From Lolium rigidum (Eukaryota > Streptophyta > Magnoliopsida > Poales > Poaceae): DNA of 64,000 nucleotides. A program made the position numbers and the translations under genes. Location: assembly GCF_022539505.1 (NCBI RefSeq), contig NW_025900008.1, positions 159,178 through 223,177 of the forward strand. Reading direction: 5' to 3'. The notes beneath the pieces were generated by a model that searched no databases, was not told the origin of the DNA, and saw nothing but the letters and a program-made list of their open reading frames with translations. Shown piece after piece: positions 44,681 to 54,422 of this stretch; within the stretch, counting starts at the first letter, position 1, and the number at the start of each line of letters is the position of its first letter.

Positions 44681-45200
44681 TACTTCCTCTGTTCGGAAAT
44701 AAATGTCACAAATTTTGGAGGTGGCATTTTGGCTCATAGGTGCATATGCACCTATTATACAAAATAGTTAGAAAATAAATTAAAAAATGTAAGAAAATTC
44801 TAAAATAAAATTGCTAGTGTACATCCTGACATTCTATGTTCGTACATTAGTTTTCGCGGAAAAACAACATTTTATGTGGCATGTACAAAAAGATCAAAAA
44901 ATGTCCTGTCCGTAGTCGTGTTGGAGCATCAAAATTTAACTTTTTTACACAAAACACAGAAAATATTCTTTTTTTTCCTGAAAACTTGTGTACGAACATA
45001 AAATTTCTAGACATACGTGCAAAAACTTATTTTAGAATTTTTTAACACTTTAAAATGTATTTTCACACAACGAGTTCATATGCACCCATGAGCTTGGATT
45101 TCTCACAAATTTTCTATATACGCATGTATCTACACACTAAAATGCGTCTAGATAAGTACGAATCTAAACAAATCTGCGACTTATCTCCGAACAGAGGGGG
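44681..45200. mobile_element. Stowaway-type MITE interrupted by another MITE
   Basis: Left arm CTTCCTCTGTTCGGAAATAA (from 44683) and right arm, ending 45200, whose complement begins CCCCCTCTGTTCGG. TA is present at the left border only. The interior is split by the element at 44717-45102. Confidence 0.65.
44717..45102. mobile_element. inner MITE, Mutator-type, 11-bp TSD
   Basis: TCACAAATTTT at 44706-44716 and 45103-45113 is an 11-bp TSD. The ends share GCTCAT(A/G)GGTGCATATG in inverted orientation. A TSD of this size with no coding content suggests a Mutator-derived MITE. Confidence 0.7.
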
Positions 45201-45773
45201 TTTAATTTAAGCATGCAATATCTCAGTGTGAAATACGTTGTATTATGGGCTAAACAAAAAAGACAAAATCTGACTAGGTTTGAAAGTGCGTTGTTCACAC
45301 ACCTAGGTCTATAATTCTATCTTTTTTGTGTAGTGCAGAATACAACAAATTTCGGATTTATGCTTTGCACGCTCGAGATATACAGCATTGCATATATATG
45401 CATATGTTTCTCATAATTGTAGAAACTTTGTAAATACATTTTTTGAATGTTCAAAATAAAATGGCTATAGTGAGCCCAGGAGTAAACCGGGCCCACTGTA
45501 AAAACATCACTACAAACCTGCCCGTTTTATTCCGGCCCGTGTCTTTCAGAACTGCAACGGCCCAAACGAGGCTCGCGGTTCACATCCCATTTCAGCCGTC
45601 GGATTTGCATCCAACACACCAAAGGAAAACCTGACGCCACAGCACACGCGCCTCTGTTCAGTTCGTTCTGGTACTGCCCGCCCTCACCAACGCCTACGCG
45701 CCGCCGGCCGCCGGCCGCAGCCGCCCCCGCCAGGCGCGACAGCAACGCGGCCTCCATCCGTCCGCCGCCTCCG
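45201..45773. other. EngB GTPase upstream region and 5' UTR exon
   Basis: AT-rich to about 45480, then GC-rich promoter and leader. A 5' UTR intron is likely: donor CCG/GTGAGC at 45774 and acceptor GCGCAG ending at 45940. The coding exon then starts 28 bp before the ATG at 45969. Confidence 0.5.
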
Positions 45774-45968
45774 GTGAGCGCACTACTCCGTATCCCTCCC
45801 CACCTATCTAGTCACGCCCGGAGCAGCGATCGCTTCCTTCCTCCTTGTCTCCGCCAGGCATTACGCCGAACACCTTCCGCGCAGGCGCGCGCGCATGCTG
45901 TGAGGGAGCGAGAGTCCAACTTGTTGTACTTCTTGCGCAGGTGATTTTCGTCACACGAAGTGGGAAAA

Positions 45969-48900
45969 ATGCCGCTCCGTGTTCGGTTGAAATGGCAGCA
46001 AACGAGCACGGCGAGCCAGTTGAGCACCAAGAGGAACTTGGGCGGCGGCGGCAGCACTGGAATGGCCGGTGGGAGGATGAGAAACAGAAGGGACGATGCC
46101 AAAGAGAGAGGAGGAGCTAGGTCTGGTGGACGGGACAGTGGAGAGAGAGAAGAGCGCAACGGGCGCGGGCGCGGAGGGATGGAGCAGAAGAGGTGGCGGA
46201 GCGAGGCAGGATCTCAAGGGGATGCGAGGAGGAGCGCGTCTGGGTTTGACAGCAGGAAGAGGAAGTTTGATCATGATTCTGGGTACGGTGCTGACAATGA
46301 TGCATCATATTCCACATCAAGGACGACCAGAAAGTACCCTTCCACTGGAACCCGTGGCAAGTTTTCTGCTAGAGAAGGGGATGGATTTAAGCCTCGGAGG
46401 TCAGAAGGCGGTGGATTTAAGCCTCGAAGATCAGAAGGTGATGGATTTAAGCTTCGGAGATCAGAAGGCGATGGATTTAAGCCTAGGAGGTCAGAAGGCG
46501 ATGGATTTAAGCCTCGGAGATCAGAAGGAGGGGATGACTTTCGACCAATGAGAAGGAGTAGCAGCAAGGTTTCTGGTACAAGTAGAGGGGATAAGGGCCG
46601 GTCGATGCTCTGTATGAATTCGCAAGCCTCCAAGTGGAAGAAATTTGACAAAGATATCAGAGCTGATCGTCGAAATGACGCCGATTTGGATGAGCATGTT
46701 GCTGGAAGCACGAAGTCTGATGAGCCAGGCCAGATGACTGAAGAGAAGCCCCGTGCTCGTCCTACTCGAGTGCTGGACAAGACTGGGAAGAAACTAAGGG
46801 TCTTTAAGAAGGATTCAGTTTCTGACTCTGAGGAAATTGCTCCTCCTAAGAAGAGAAAACGAATGAAACTAGATCGGTATGACACATCAAACAAACGAAT
46901 TGAGGACGCAACTCCCAAAGAAGATGGTACGTATGCTATCTTGCCATTTTTTAAGTGATGCACAGGATTCATTTATACGTACATACATCATGTTTCATGT
47001 ACATGGCCCCTCAAACCTGTGATAGTAAAACAGCAAACCCTCTCATGGATAGTTTCTTGCACTGCCCCTGAAAATAGCGTTAGTGCTTTACATTTCTTAT
47101 CTGAAGTGCATGGTAGCGGAAGAAGAAATCTTCCTTGTTGTTTAAATACAGTTACAGAGCTCAGGATATCAAGAACATTAGCGCAACTTATGTATACTAC
47201 TGAATATGAAAATATGCTTAATCATGTCGCATAAAGTTCGAATAACTATATATTTGAAGAAATATTTGAAGAAACCCAGATAAAAAAACATACACACTAG
47301 AACCACTTACAAAGTTACAAGTTCTGGTTGTATTCAGTCTATGCAATATCCCCATTTGACAAGTATCTATGCACACGGTATTTTGTAGCATTGTTGATTC
47401 AAACATGCTCTTCTTTCAACTGATAACAAATTAACAACACAAATTTGAATATTTGATCTCCCTCCGTCCTAAAAAGGATGTCCTAACTTTGTCTAAATTT
47501 GCTTGTATTTACATACTAAAATGTGTCTAGATACATGCGAATCTAGATATAGTTAGGACATCCTTTTTAGGACAGAGGTAGTACATTATTTGATTGTTTC
47601 CTTTGTGAAATTTTTCCTCCGAACTTATTAGTGCATCTCCCACTTATAATTTCTTTACTTATTTGAAAATGTTAGTCCTCTGAGGAAAGTTTCTAATCAT
47701 CAATATGATACTTCCGTTTTAATATTTCCATCTTCTTTCCTTTTTAGTTTGCATAACAGGGAAGATTCCAGAAAAGAGTACACCTGAACCTGAAGAGACT
47801 GAAATGTCCATAAATGCTAAATTTCGTGATGTACAGCCAAGTTCTTCAATCCTCTCATATGTTGAAGATAATGTAAACACTATTACCTCTGTTTGAGTTT
47901 TTGGCTTTATGAATGCATGTCAAAAATCATTTTAATGTTCTTTGCAGCTACTAGGTCGTAGGCGTCTAATCGACATAAAAAATGCTGGCTACAATACCAA
48001 GCTTTCTGCTCCTCTGGATAATGTCCCCTTCTCAACGAGAATTGAACGTGACCGCATAGAAGACAGTGTAAGAAAGATAACATACAATGCAGAAAATTAT
48101 TTTATTCTTTTTTATTTTCGTCATTTGTTTCTTGGTACCATGATTTTAGGTTCATTATTATTGTTGCTTACAACAAACTATCAACAGGTGTTCAGAAATC
48201 ATTTGGACTTCTTTGCTGCTGCAAAGATCCCATCATCATTCCCTCCTCCTACACTTCCAGAGATAGCATTTGCAGGTGCGTCCTAGGGAATAACTTATGA
48301 TATTAGTTCCATCTCCCCTTTCAGATTTTTATCAATCATATCATTTTGATGCACTGTGTCTGGATGAAGTATAGTTTAGATCATTCTTTGTATATCCGGT
48401 ATTCCCTAGTATGTGTTGCAATTAGTGGAGCAAATTTTTCATTCAAAACTTGTGCTTTGTTGGTCCAATGACATTATCTCACCGAAAAATGATGATGAAT
48501 TGCACATCAACATGTTATCAACGTTCCTGCTCACCTCATTTAGTACTTGCTCCTTTTGTCTATTCCTTTTCTTCATGTCAGTTGAACATCTTGTCATCTA
48601 GGCATCTAGCTGATTTTAAAACTTTGATTAGGATTATATTCTAATTTTTTTTGTCGAAGACAATGCTGTGTTTGGAGTCTGTAGGATCCTTGCTGAAATA
48701 AAATGTAGTATCCGACCTATCTGTAAATCCCTTTTTCTTGAAATGTTTCAAATCTGCCCTAACAACCTTGTTTTCATAATTTACCGAAATTCAAGGGGTA
48801 TCAAATGTCGGGAAATCCTCACTGCTTAATGCACTTACAAGACAATGGGGTATTGTGCGAACATCCGATAAGCCAGGGCTTACTCAAGTAAGTTTAATAA

Positions 48901-50345
48901 ACCATTAAAGCTTACATTTTTTCTAACTAATCAGCAGTGTCAAACAATTAATTTGTGTATATGTATTACAAATTATCACTTCTGAATTACAGAGTATAAA
49001 TTTCTTCAAGCTTGCATCAAAATTGTGCCTTGTTGATTTACCTGGATATGGTTTTGCTTATGCAAAGGATGAAGTTAAAGAGTCATGGCAGGAGCTTGTA
49101 AGTATCCAATCTGATTAATTTTATGATAAATCATGTCTCGTTGCATGAACTTGGGGCTGCTGACCTCTGCTCACAGTTCTATAGTAAATACTTGTAGATC
49201 ACACTAGTACATTGGTAGTGAAATTCACTTTGCTCTTGCTTTACAATGTTTATGAGGACTGCTCCTGATCTCTTGTTTTACAACATATTGAACATTCGGT
49301 TTGTTTGTCCAGCTGAGAACAATTTGAAATCAAGAACTGAGTATCACGTCACAATGTGTCTGTACGATCACATAATTATAAGAACTATCTCCTGGTCCGC
49401 ACACAGTATTCTTGACGATTTGCATATAACCACTGGACCTGAATGTCAAAGAAATATCTCGTTTTATTTTAACTCTTGAAGACATAAGCTTTAAACATGT
49501 GCCTATTGGTTATAGTTATTCTTAGTTCTTACAAGCACTCTGAAATTTGCAGGTGAAGGAGTATGTTTCGAACAGGGTTGGTCTAGATAGAGTGTGCCTT
49601 CTTGTGCACACTAAACGTGGAATGAAACCATTGGACTACGAGCTTATAGATCTAATGGAAAGGTTTGTTTAAATCCATCTTTAGATCTTTACAGAAGCAG
49701 TCTTCCTATCTATTTTCTTTTTTCTTCCTAATGTAATAATGTTTAGTTTTGCTCCTCCGTAATCTTAATGTATAGTACATCATTGCAGTGTGGAAGTTTA
49801 AAAAGAAAAAACATAGCTGTCAGTGCAACAAAATTGTGTACTGGAAGTAATGCATATTTCCTCTGAAATTCATCATTTGGTTAAAACATTTGCTTAGGTT
49901 TACGGTGACATATATCGTGATGTTATATTTGGTTCTGCGAATGGTATAATTGAAATACACCGTTGCAGATACAAGACACCATACCAGATTGTACTAACCA
50001 AGACTGATCTGGTTTTCCCTATAGACGTTGCTCGCCGTGCTATGGAGATCCAAGAGGTTCTTGTCCTCCCTAGCCCCTCCTTTTCTCCCGTTTGCATTTC
50101 TTGATTGCCTAACGTAACCTCTCATTTCATCAACTGCAGAGTCTGAAAAAGAACAAGTCAGTCGTTAAGCCGGTGGTGAGCTCCTGAATCATTGGATCAC
50201 CTCACTTGTGTCGTGTGTACCCATGAACCATGTCATTCTGATTCGGTGATATTTCTTGTAGATGATGGTGAGCTCCAAGACAGGAGCTGGCATACGCAAC
50301 CTGAGAGGCGTGCTCGGAAAGCTAGCCCGCTTCATCAAACCATAG
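45969..50345 (+). CDS. EngB/YihA-type GTPase with long basic N-terminal extension
   Basis: Ten coding exons: 45969-46926, 47748-47872, 47948-48067, 48188-48275, 48796-48887, 48993-49097, 49553-49662, 49969-50056, 50140-50175, 50262-50345. All are GT-AG and in phase; 1806 bp, 601 residues. The C-terminal GTPase has G1 GVSNVGKSSLLNAL, G3 DLPGYGFAYA, G4 TKTD and G5 SSKTGAGI, the order and spacing of the EngB/YsxC family, which acts in large ribosomal subunit assembly (in plants mainly in plastids or mitochondria). The first about 320 residues are Arg/Gly/Lys/Ser-rich, with six FKPRRSEG(D/G)G-type decapeptides (46375-46530) and a nuclear-localisation-like KKRKRMK near 46850. This fits the longer plant paralogues rather than the short plastid form. 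The N-terminus has no acidic residue for a long stretch, so organelle targeting is possible but not clear. A Stowaway MITE sits in intron 1. Confidence 0.9.
46375..46532 (+). repeat. 30-bp in-frame repeats in the GTPase extension
   Basis: About five tandem copies of a 30-bp unit (GATGGATTTAAGCCTCGGAG, then TCAGAAGGC) encode the decapeptide DGFKPRRSEG. Copies differ at a few third positions. Confidence 0.85.
47458..47582. mobile_element. Stowaway-type MITE in GTPase intron 1
   Basis: A near-perfect long inverted repeat: CTCCCTCCGTCCTAAAAAGG at the left, and at the right the complement of CTACCTCTGTCCTAAAAAGG, with arms of about 40 bp. It would fold as a hairpin in the pre-mRNA. Confidence 0.85.
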
Positions 50346-51010
50346 CCAGGTGACAAGACAACTCATCCTGGACTGCGCGATTCCGAGAGATTAAAGGGTC
50401 AAATGCCTTGGGCTTTTAGGCGATAGAGTTCCTTCCCAGGTAGTATAGGGTAGGGTGTTGTATCTTGAGCTAAGATTTGGATTAGCAACACATTTTCCTG
50501 TCTGAGGGAATGAGATTATATATGTCATGGTGGTCATTACATAATAAAGCTAAGTGCAGAGATTTATATCATTCCGAGGTTATTACATTATTATTTCCAC
50601 TTGTCAATACTCGAGATGCATAGAGCTTTTGTTTCTCTCATGCAAGAACCAGAGCCTGATTCTTAGAAAGCAGCTGGAACATTATGGAAGGCTTTTCCCT
50701 TCTGCCGTCAGAAATGCTTCAGGACCACTCTTGTAGAAAATGCTTCTTATCAAGGAGTATTATTAGCTAGGCTTTGACCTTTGATCTTACTCCGAAATTT
50801 ACAGAACCTGAGTACATATATGAGTTTTACACTGCGCTTTCTCACACCAAGAAAGTACAGCTGCGTGCACGCGGCAAACAGCTGATGGAAAATACCGTGC
50901 TCTGGGCTAACAAGAAACTCAACTCTCAAGACCTCCCCAAAGTAATCATCGAGGGGCGTTGCACACGATGATGTCCTTACATACACATAAACCTACATAC
51001 TCCGTTTATT
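50346..51010. other. GTPase 3' region and spacer
   Basis: Probable 3' UTR of the GTPase gene (AATAAAGC near 50542 is a candidate polyadenylation signal) and spacer. Open frames at 50554-50736 and 50774-50971 show no recognised motifs. Confidence 0.4.
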
Positions 51011-51165
51011 TATAAATACACCTCGTATGAGCGCCGTTACCATAAGCTCCTGCAGTGCATCTCGCCTTCTTATCTCGTCAGGTATTTTCGCTGCCTGCAG
51101 TTAGTAAGTTGGTCGATCACATGCTAATGTAACTCTTGTCTGTTCAGTATCGATCCAGTTCTCCA
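51011..51165 (+). promoter_or_regulatory. promoter and 5' UTR of the inhibitor gene
   Basis: TATAAATA at 51011-51018 is a good TATA box. A short leader exon may end at CTCGTCAG/GTATTTTC (near 51080), with an acceptor TCTGTTCAG near 51147, placing the ATG about 19 bp into exon 2. Confidence 0.45.
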
Positions 51166-51390
51166 ATGGAGACGACAATGAAGAAGATGAAGATGTCATG
51201 GCCGGAAGTGGTGGGATGGCATGTTATGCCAGCGGTGAGCAAGATCCATGCCGACCGGCCGGACCTGGAGATCGAGGTCCACCGCAACGGCAACCGCGTG
51301 CCGCTGGAGCACAACATGAAGCGCGTCCGGGTCTTCACCACCACCGGAGGTCACGATGGGATCGTCGCCCGGATGCCCGTCGTGGGCTAA
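51166..51390 (+). CDS. potato inhibitor I family protease inhibitor
   Basis: 74 residues, METTMKKMKMSWPEVVGWHV... It has the family's SWPE-VG start, DRPDLEIEVHRNG, the reactive-site loop NRVPLEHNMKRVRVF and the C-terminal DGIVARMPVVG. Aligned with barley CI-2, the P1-P1' pair is Leu-Glu, expected for chymotrypsin- or subtilisin-like targets. There is no signal peptide and no cysteine, as in other cereal members. Length is normal, although the segment before DRPD differs from the usual GK-GEEAK form. Members of this family act against pest and microbial serine proteases. The gene appears intact. Confidence 0.8.
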   Translation: METTMKKMKMSWPEVVGWHVMPAVSKIHADRPDLEIEVHRNGNRVPLEHNMKRVRVFTTTGGHDGIVARMPVVG

Positions 51391-51921
51391 CCAGCCGGCC
51401 TCCATCAGTCGACAGGCGTGCTCCGTGCTCGCTCTACACATTCTCAGACACTAATTTTATTTTTCGGAACAGAAATAAACACATCTGATTGTGTGATGCT
51501 ACGTACGATCGTGTGCTCCATGCATGCTTACACAGGATAATCATACTTATTATGCTTGTGTCGATAATACCTATCACTCCTTCCATAATATAAGCAATTT
51601 CAGCAAAATAAAATACGGAGTAGTACTATATGCTATGGTGTGTTCTGGCTGCAGTCTAACATAACTTGCGACCCCTCTTGTTCCATTCCTGGCTCCGCTG
51701 AAAGGAAAGCACAAACAACAACTCAGAAGCCACACGAAGCATCATTTTCCAGTGTGCATGGTATAAACATGAAAGCACATTTTTCCATAGAAGGCAGTAT
51801 TTACATTTTTGTTACAGCAAGCTAATGTTACAGGCTTACAGCTGCACATCCTAGGTACAAAACAATGTTGGGGACCTTGGATATTGTCTACAAGGATTGC
51901 TAGTCGTATCTAACATGAAAG
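51391..51921. other. spacer between inhibitor and NBS-LRR gene
   Basis: 3' region of the inhibitor gene. A truncated MITE-like segment (CACTCCTTCCATAATATAAG at about 51576, ACGGAGTAGTAC near 51615) is present. No gene seen. Confidence 0.4.
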
Positions 51922-53533
51922 TTACATTTCATCCATATTTGGTCCAAATTTAAGAGATGTCTGTAGGAAAGTTTTGATGCCTTCTTCGAATTCCAGTCCC
52001 TCCCAGCATTGAACATCATCCAACCATAGTTCCTTCAGCTTTAGTGGCAAATTGTCTAATTGGAAAGGAAGCCTCTTCAGTTTTGGACAGTTATAAATCA
52101 CAAGTCGCTCTAGGGATGGGAATTGCATACCGTTATCCCCAATAGTGTCCAACGAGCCGTGATCAATAAGACGGAGAAACTTGAGGCAGGGAAATGTTTT
52201 TGTCCTCTCTTGTAGATTGTACAATTTGTCACCATGGCACCTCATAAATGCTTGCACCATGGAGGGACAGTAAGCTATATGGAGTTGTTCAAGGCGGGGC
52301 ATATACATCACCCAAGAGAGGTGCAATAGAACTGGGCAGTCAAACAGGTCCAGAAAAGTGAGCCTTGGAAATATGGAGGTTGGAGTTGCTCCAATCCATG
52401 ATATCTCTTTCAATAGTAGCATACCAATCATGCGAAGCTTGTTGAGGGCAACGAAATGGCTGCTTGGTTGTTGTGTATCATGTCTTACTATTATTTGTTT
52501 CAGGCTGAAGCAGAATCTGATATCCAGTTCATACAACGTCCTTTGTGCAAAGTTATTTGATAGAATATCAGAAATAATGCACCTCTATCGAGTTCCATCA
52601 CACTCAAATATCTAACTGGGAGGTTAGCCGCTTCCCTTAGTGACTCCAACTCAGCAAAACCTAGGGCCTCAGCACCAAGCGCTTTCAACTGAAGTAGGGT
52701 GCCCAACTCTCGGAATAGGACTCCAGGGTTAAAGTACGCAGGAGCTTCCTCATAAGGTGCCCACATAGTCCTCAAGTCTATTACTTGCATTGCTTTCAGG
52801 CTAGACATGACCTCAATTGGTATTGTCCGTATGCCTGTAGACGTTAGATACAAGAACTTGAGGCTGGTGAGGTTTCCAAAGCATTGAGGCACTTCTGCTC
52901 CTAGAAGTTGATTTTCTGACAAATCAAGGTACTCTAGTTTTCCCAATGAACATAATTCTTCCGGTATCTTCCCGAGACAGTTATTACTCAAATCCAAATA
53001 TGTCAGTGAAGTGCAATTCTTAATTGCCTCAGCAATTATGCTTTCATCCAAATTGTTGTTTCGAAGGCACAAGATCTTCAATTTCATGGGATAAGGATTA
53101 AACTTGATAGGAACAAGTTCGGTCACTTCGTTAGACATCAACGAGATGCACTCAGCTTTCCAAGGGATGATAAATGTTTTGTATTTGCCAACTGGTGCAG
53201 GGACACTCCATTTTTCGTTGTTCTCACCACAGTCACAAGAGATCCATATAGCCATATCACGAATCACATCATGCACTGTAACAAAACCATACCAATCACC
53301 CCAACCCTCTAGCAAACATACAGCTGTAAGTTCAGCTATCAGACTATATGATTTTCTGAAGGAAGATTCTATGTCCTGCTCGTTCACTAGACCTAAGCCC
53401 ATCCAGCATTGAGCAAGGTCAACTTTCAGAATCTTGGCATCCTCAGGCCACATTACACAAGTCAAAAAACAATCTCTCAAGGTCTTGTTTCTTAAATTGT
53501 CATAACTATACTTCAGCTGCCTAAAAACATTAC

Positions 53534-53774
53534 TACTCCCTCCGTCTGGGTTTAACAGGCACGCACGCAGTTTAAGACAAACTTTGACCATTGATTTGGT
53601 CAACAAAATATAAATTTTATGTCTACAAATTCTATATCATTAGATTCGTATGCAAAAATCCTTTCCAATGATATAATTTTTGTGATATATATTTCATATT
53701 TTATTGATCAAAATGATGGTCAAAGCAATTTCTTAAACTGCGTGCGTGCCTGTTAATCTCAGACGGAGGGAGTA
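53534..53774. mobile_element. Stowaway MITE 1 in the NBS-LRR gene
   Basis: Ends CTCCCTCCGTCTGGGTTTAA and its complement (TTAATCTCAGACGGAGGGAG), with TA at 53534-53535 and 53773-53774. Inner arms share GGCACGCACGCAGTTTAAGA. Confidence 0.85.
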
Positions 53775-53984
53775 CCTCCGTTTCAAGGAATAAGGCGCAC
53801 GCGCATCCCAAGACGAACTTTGACAATAAAAATTGAGCAACAAAATCTTAATTATATTATATGTAATTAGTATCGTTGGATTCATATTGAAAAACACTTT
53901 TTAATGCTTTATCTATTTCAAGTAATTCTTGGTCAAACAAAAAGCTCGTAAAACAAGGGCGCCTTATTCCTTGAAACGGAGGTA
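53773..53984. mobile_element. Stowaway MITE 2 in the NBS-LRR gene
   Basis: Begins CCTCCGTTTCAAGGAATAAG after TA 53773-53774 and ends in its complement (CTTATTCCTTGAAACGGAGG) before TA 53983-53984. It shares its left TA with MITE 1. Confidence 0.85.
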
Positions 53985-54316
53985 GTAGTTTCCATACCCA
54001 GTTCTAGTGTGTCTTTGTCATCGGTGCAGCATGATTGTTGCATATATTGGATGGCAGTTTCCCATTGAGCCATATCTTTTTGATACATTGATGTTCCAAT
54101 AGTTGTCAAAGCTAATGGCAAGCCTTTTAGTTCCTTCATAAGTTCTCTAGCAAGAGCTACAATATGGGGACTAGAAAGAGTTTCAGCACCAATATTTTCC
54201 TCAAAAAGCTGCCATGCCTCATGCTCCTGCAGATATGATACTTTTAACTCTTTCATGACTTTCATTTGGCCACAAACTTTTCTTAATCTTGTTGTTAGTG
54301 TTGTGAATGAGCAACT

Positions 54317-54422
54317 AGTATTCACTGTTGGGCCAAAGGCCAGTACATGTACATGATGCAATATGCAGGGAACCCCTCATACACTAGGAATATACAGTAA
54401 AAGGGTCTATACATCACTAACA
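54317..54422 (-). repeat. copia 3' LTR
   Basis: TGTTGGGCCAAAGG...CACTAACA, 106 bp with TG/CA ends. On the minus strand it is preceded by the polypurine tract TTTGAGGGGGGG. The 5' LTR should lie beyond the window. Confidence 0.8.

Larger units (their letters stand above)
51922..54316 (-). pseudogene. CC-NBS-LRR-type resistance gene remnant (partial, broken)
   Basis: Reading on the minus strand: from 54316 the NB-ARC part has FTTLTTRLRKVCGQM (RNBS-B-like) and LPLALTTIG (GLPL motif). After two MITEs it continues from 53530 with LKYSYDNL, CFLTCVMWPED (RNBS-D) and VTVHDVIRDMAIWI (the MHD position is VHD), then leucine-rich repeats (LKILCLRNNNL, LTYLDLSNNCLG, LEYLDLSENQLLG). The frame shifts near 52560-52590 and LRR-like sequence continues to a stop at 51922. 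The P-loop, kinase-2 and N-terminal regions are absent, separated off by the copia element at 54317. Lesions: copia insertion, two MITEs in coding sequence, and a frameshift. It cannot encode a full immune receptor here. Confidence 0.85.

Noticed and set aside
46375..46532. Short regular repeats that could suggest a CRISPR-like array
   Set aside because: The 30-bp units are contiguous, without spacers, keep a reading frame and lie in an exon of a plant nuclear gene.
51922..54361. A functional resistance gene assembled from the open frames
   Set aside because: The P-loop half is missing from the window, two MITEs and a copia element lie in it, and the LRR part is frameshifted.
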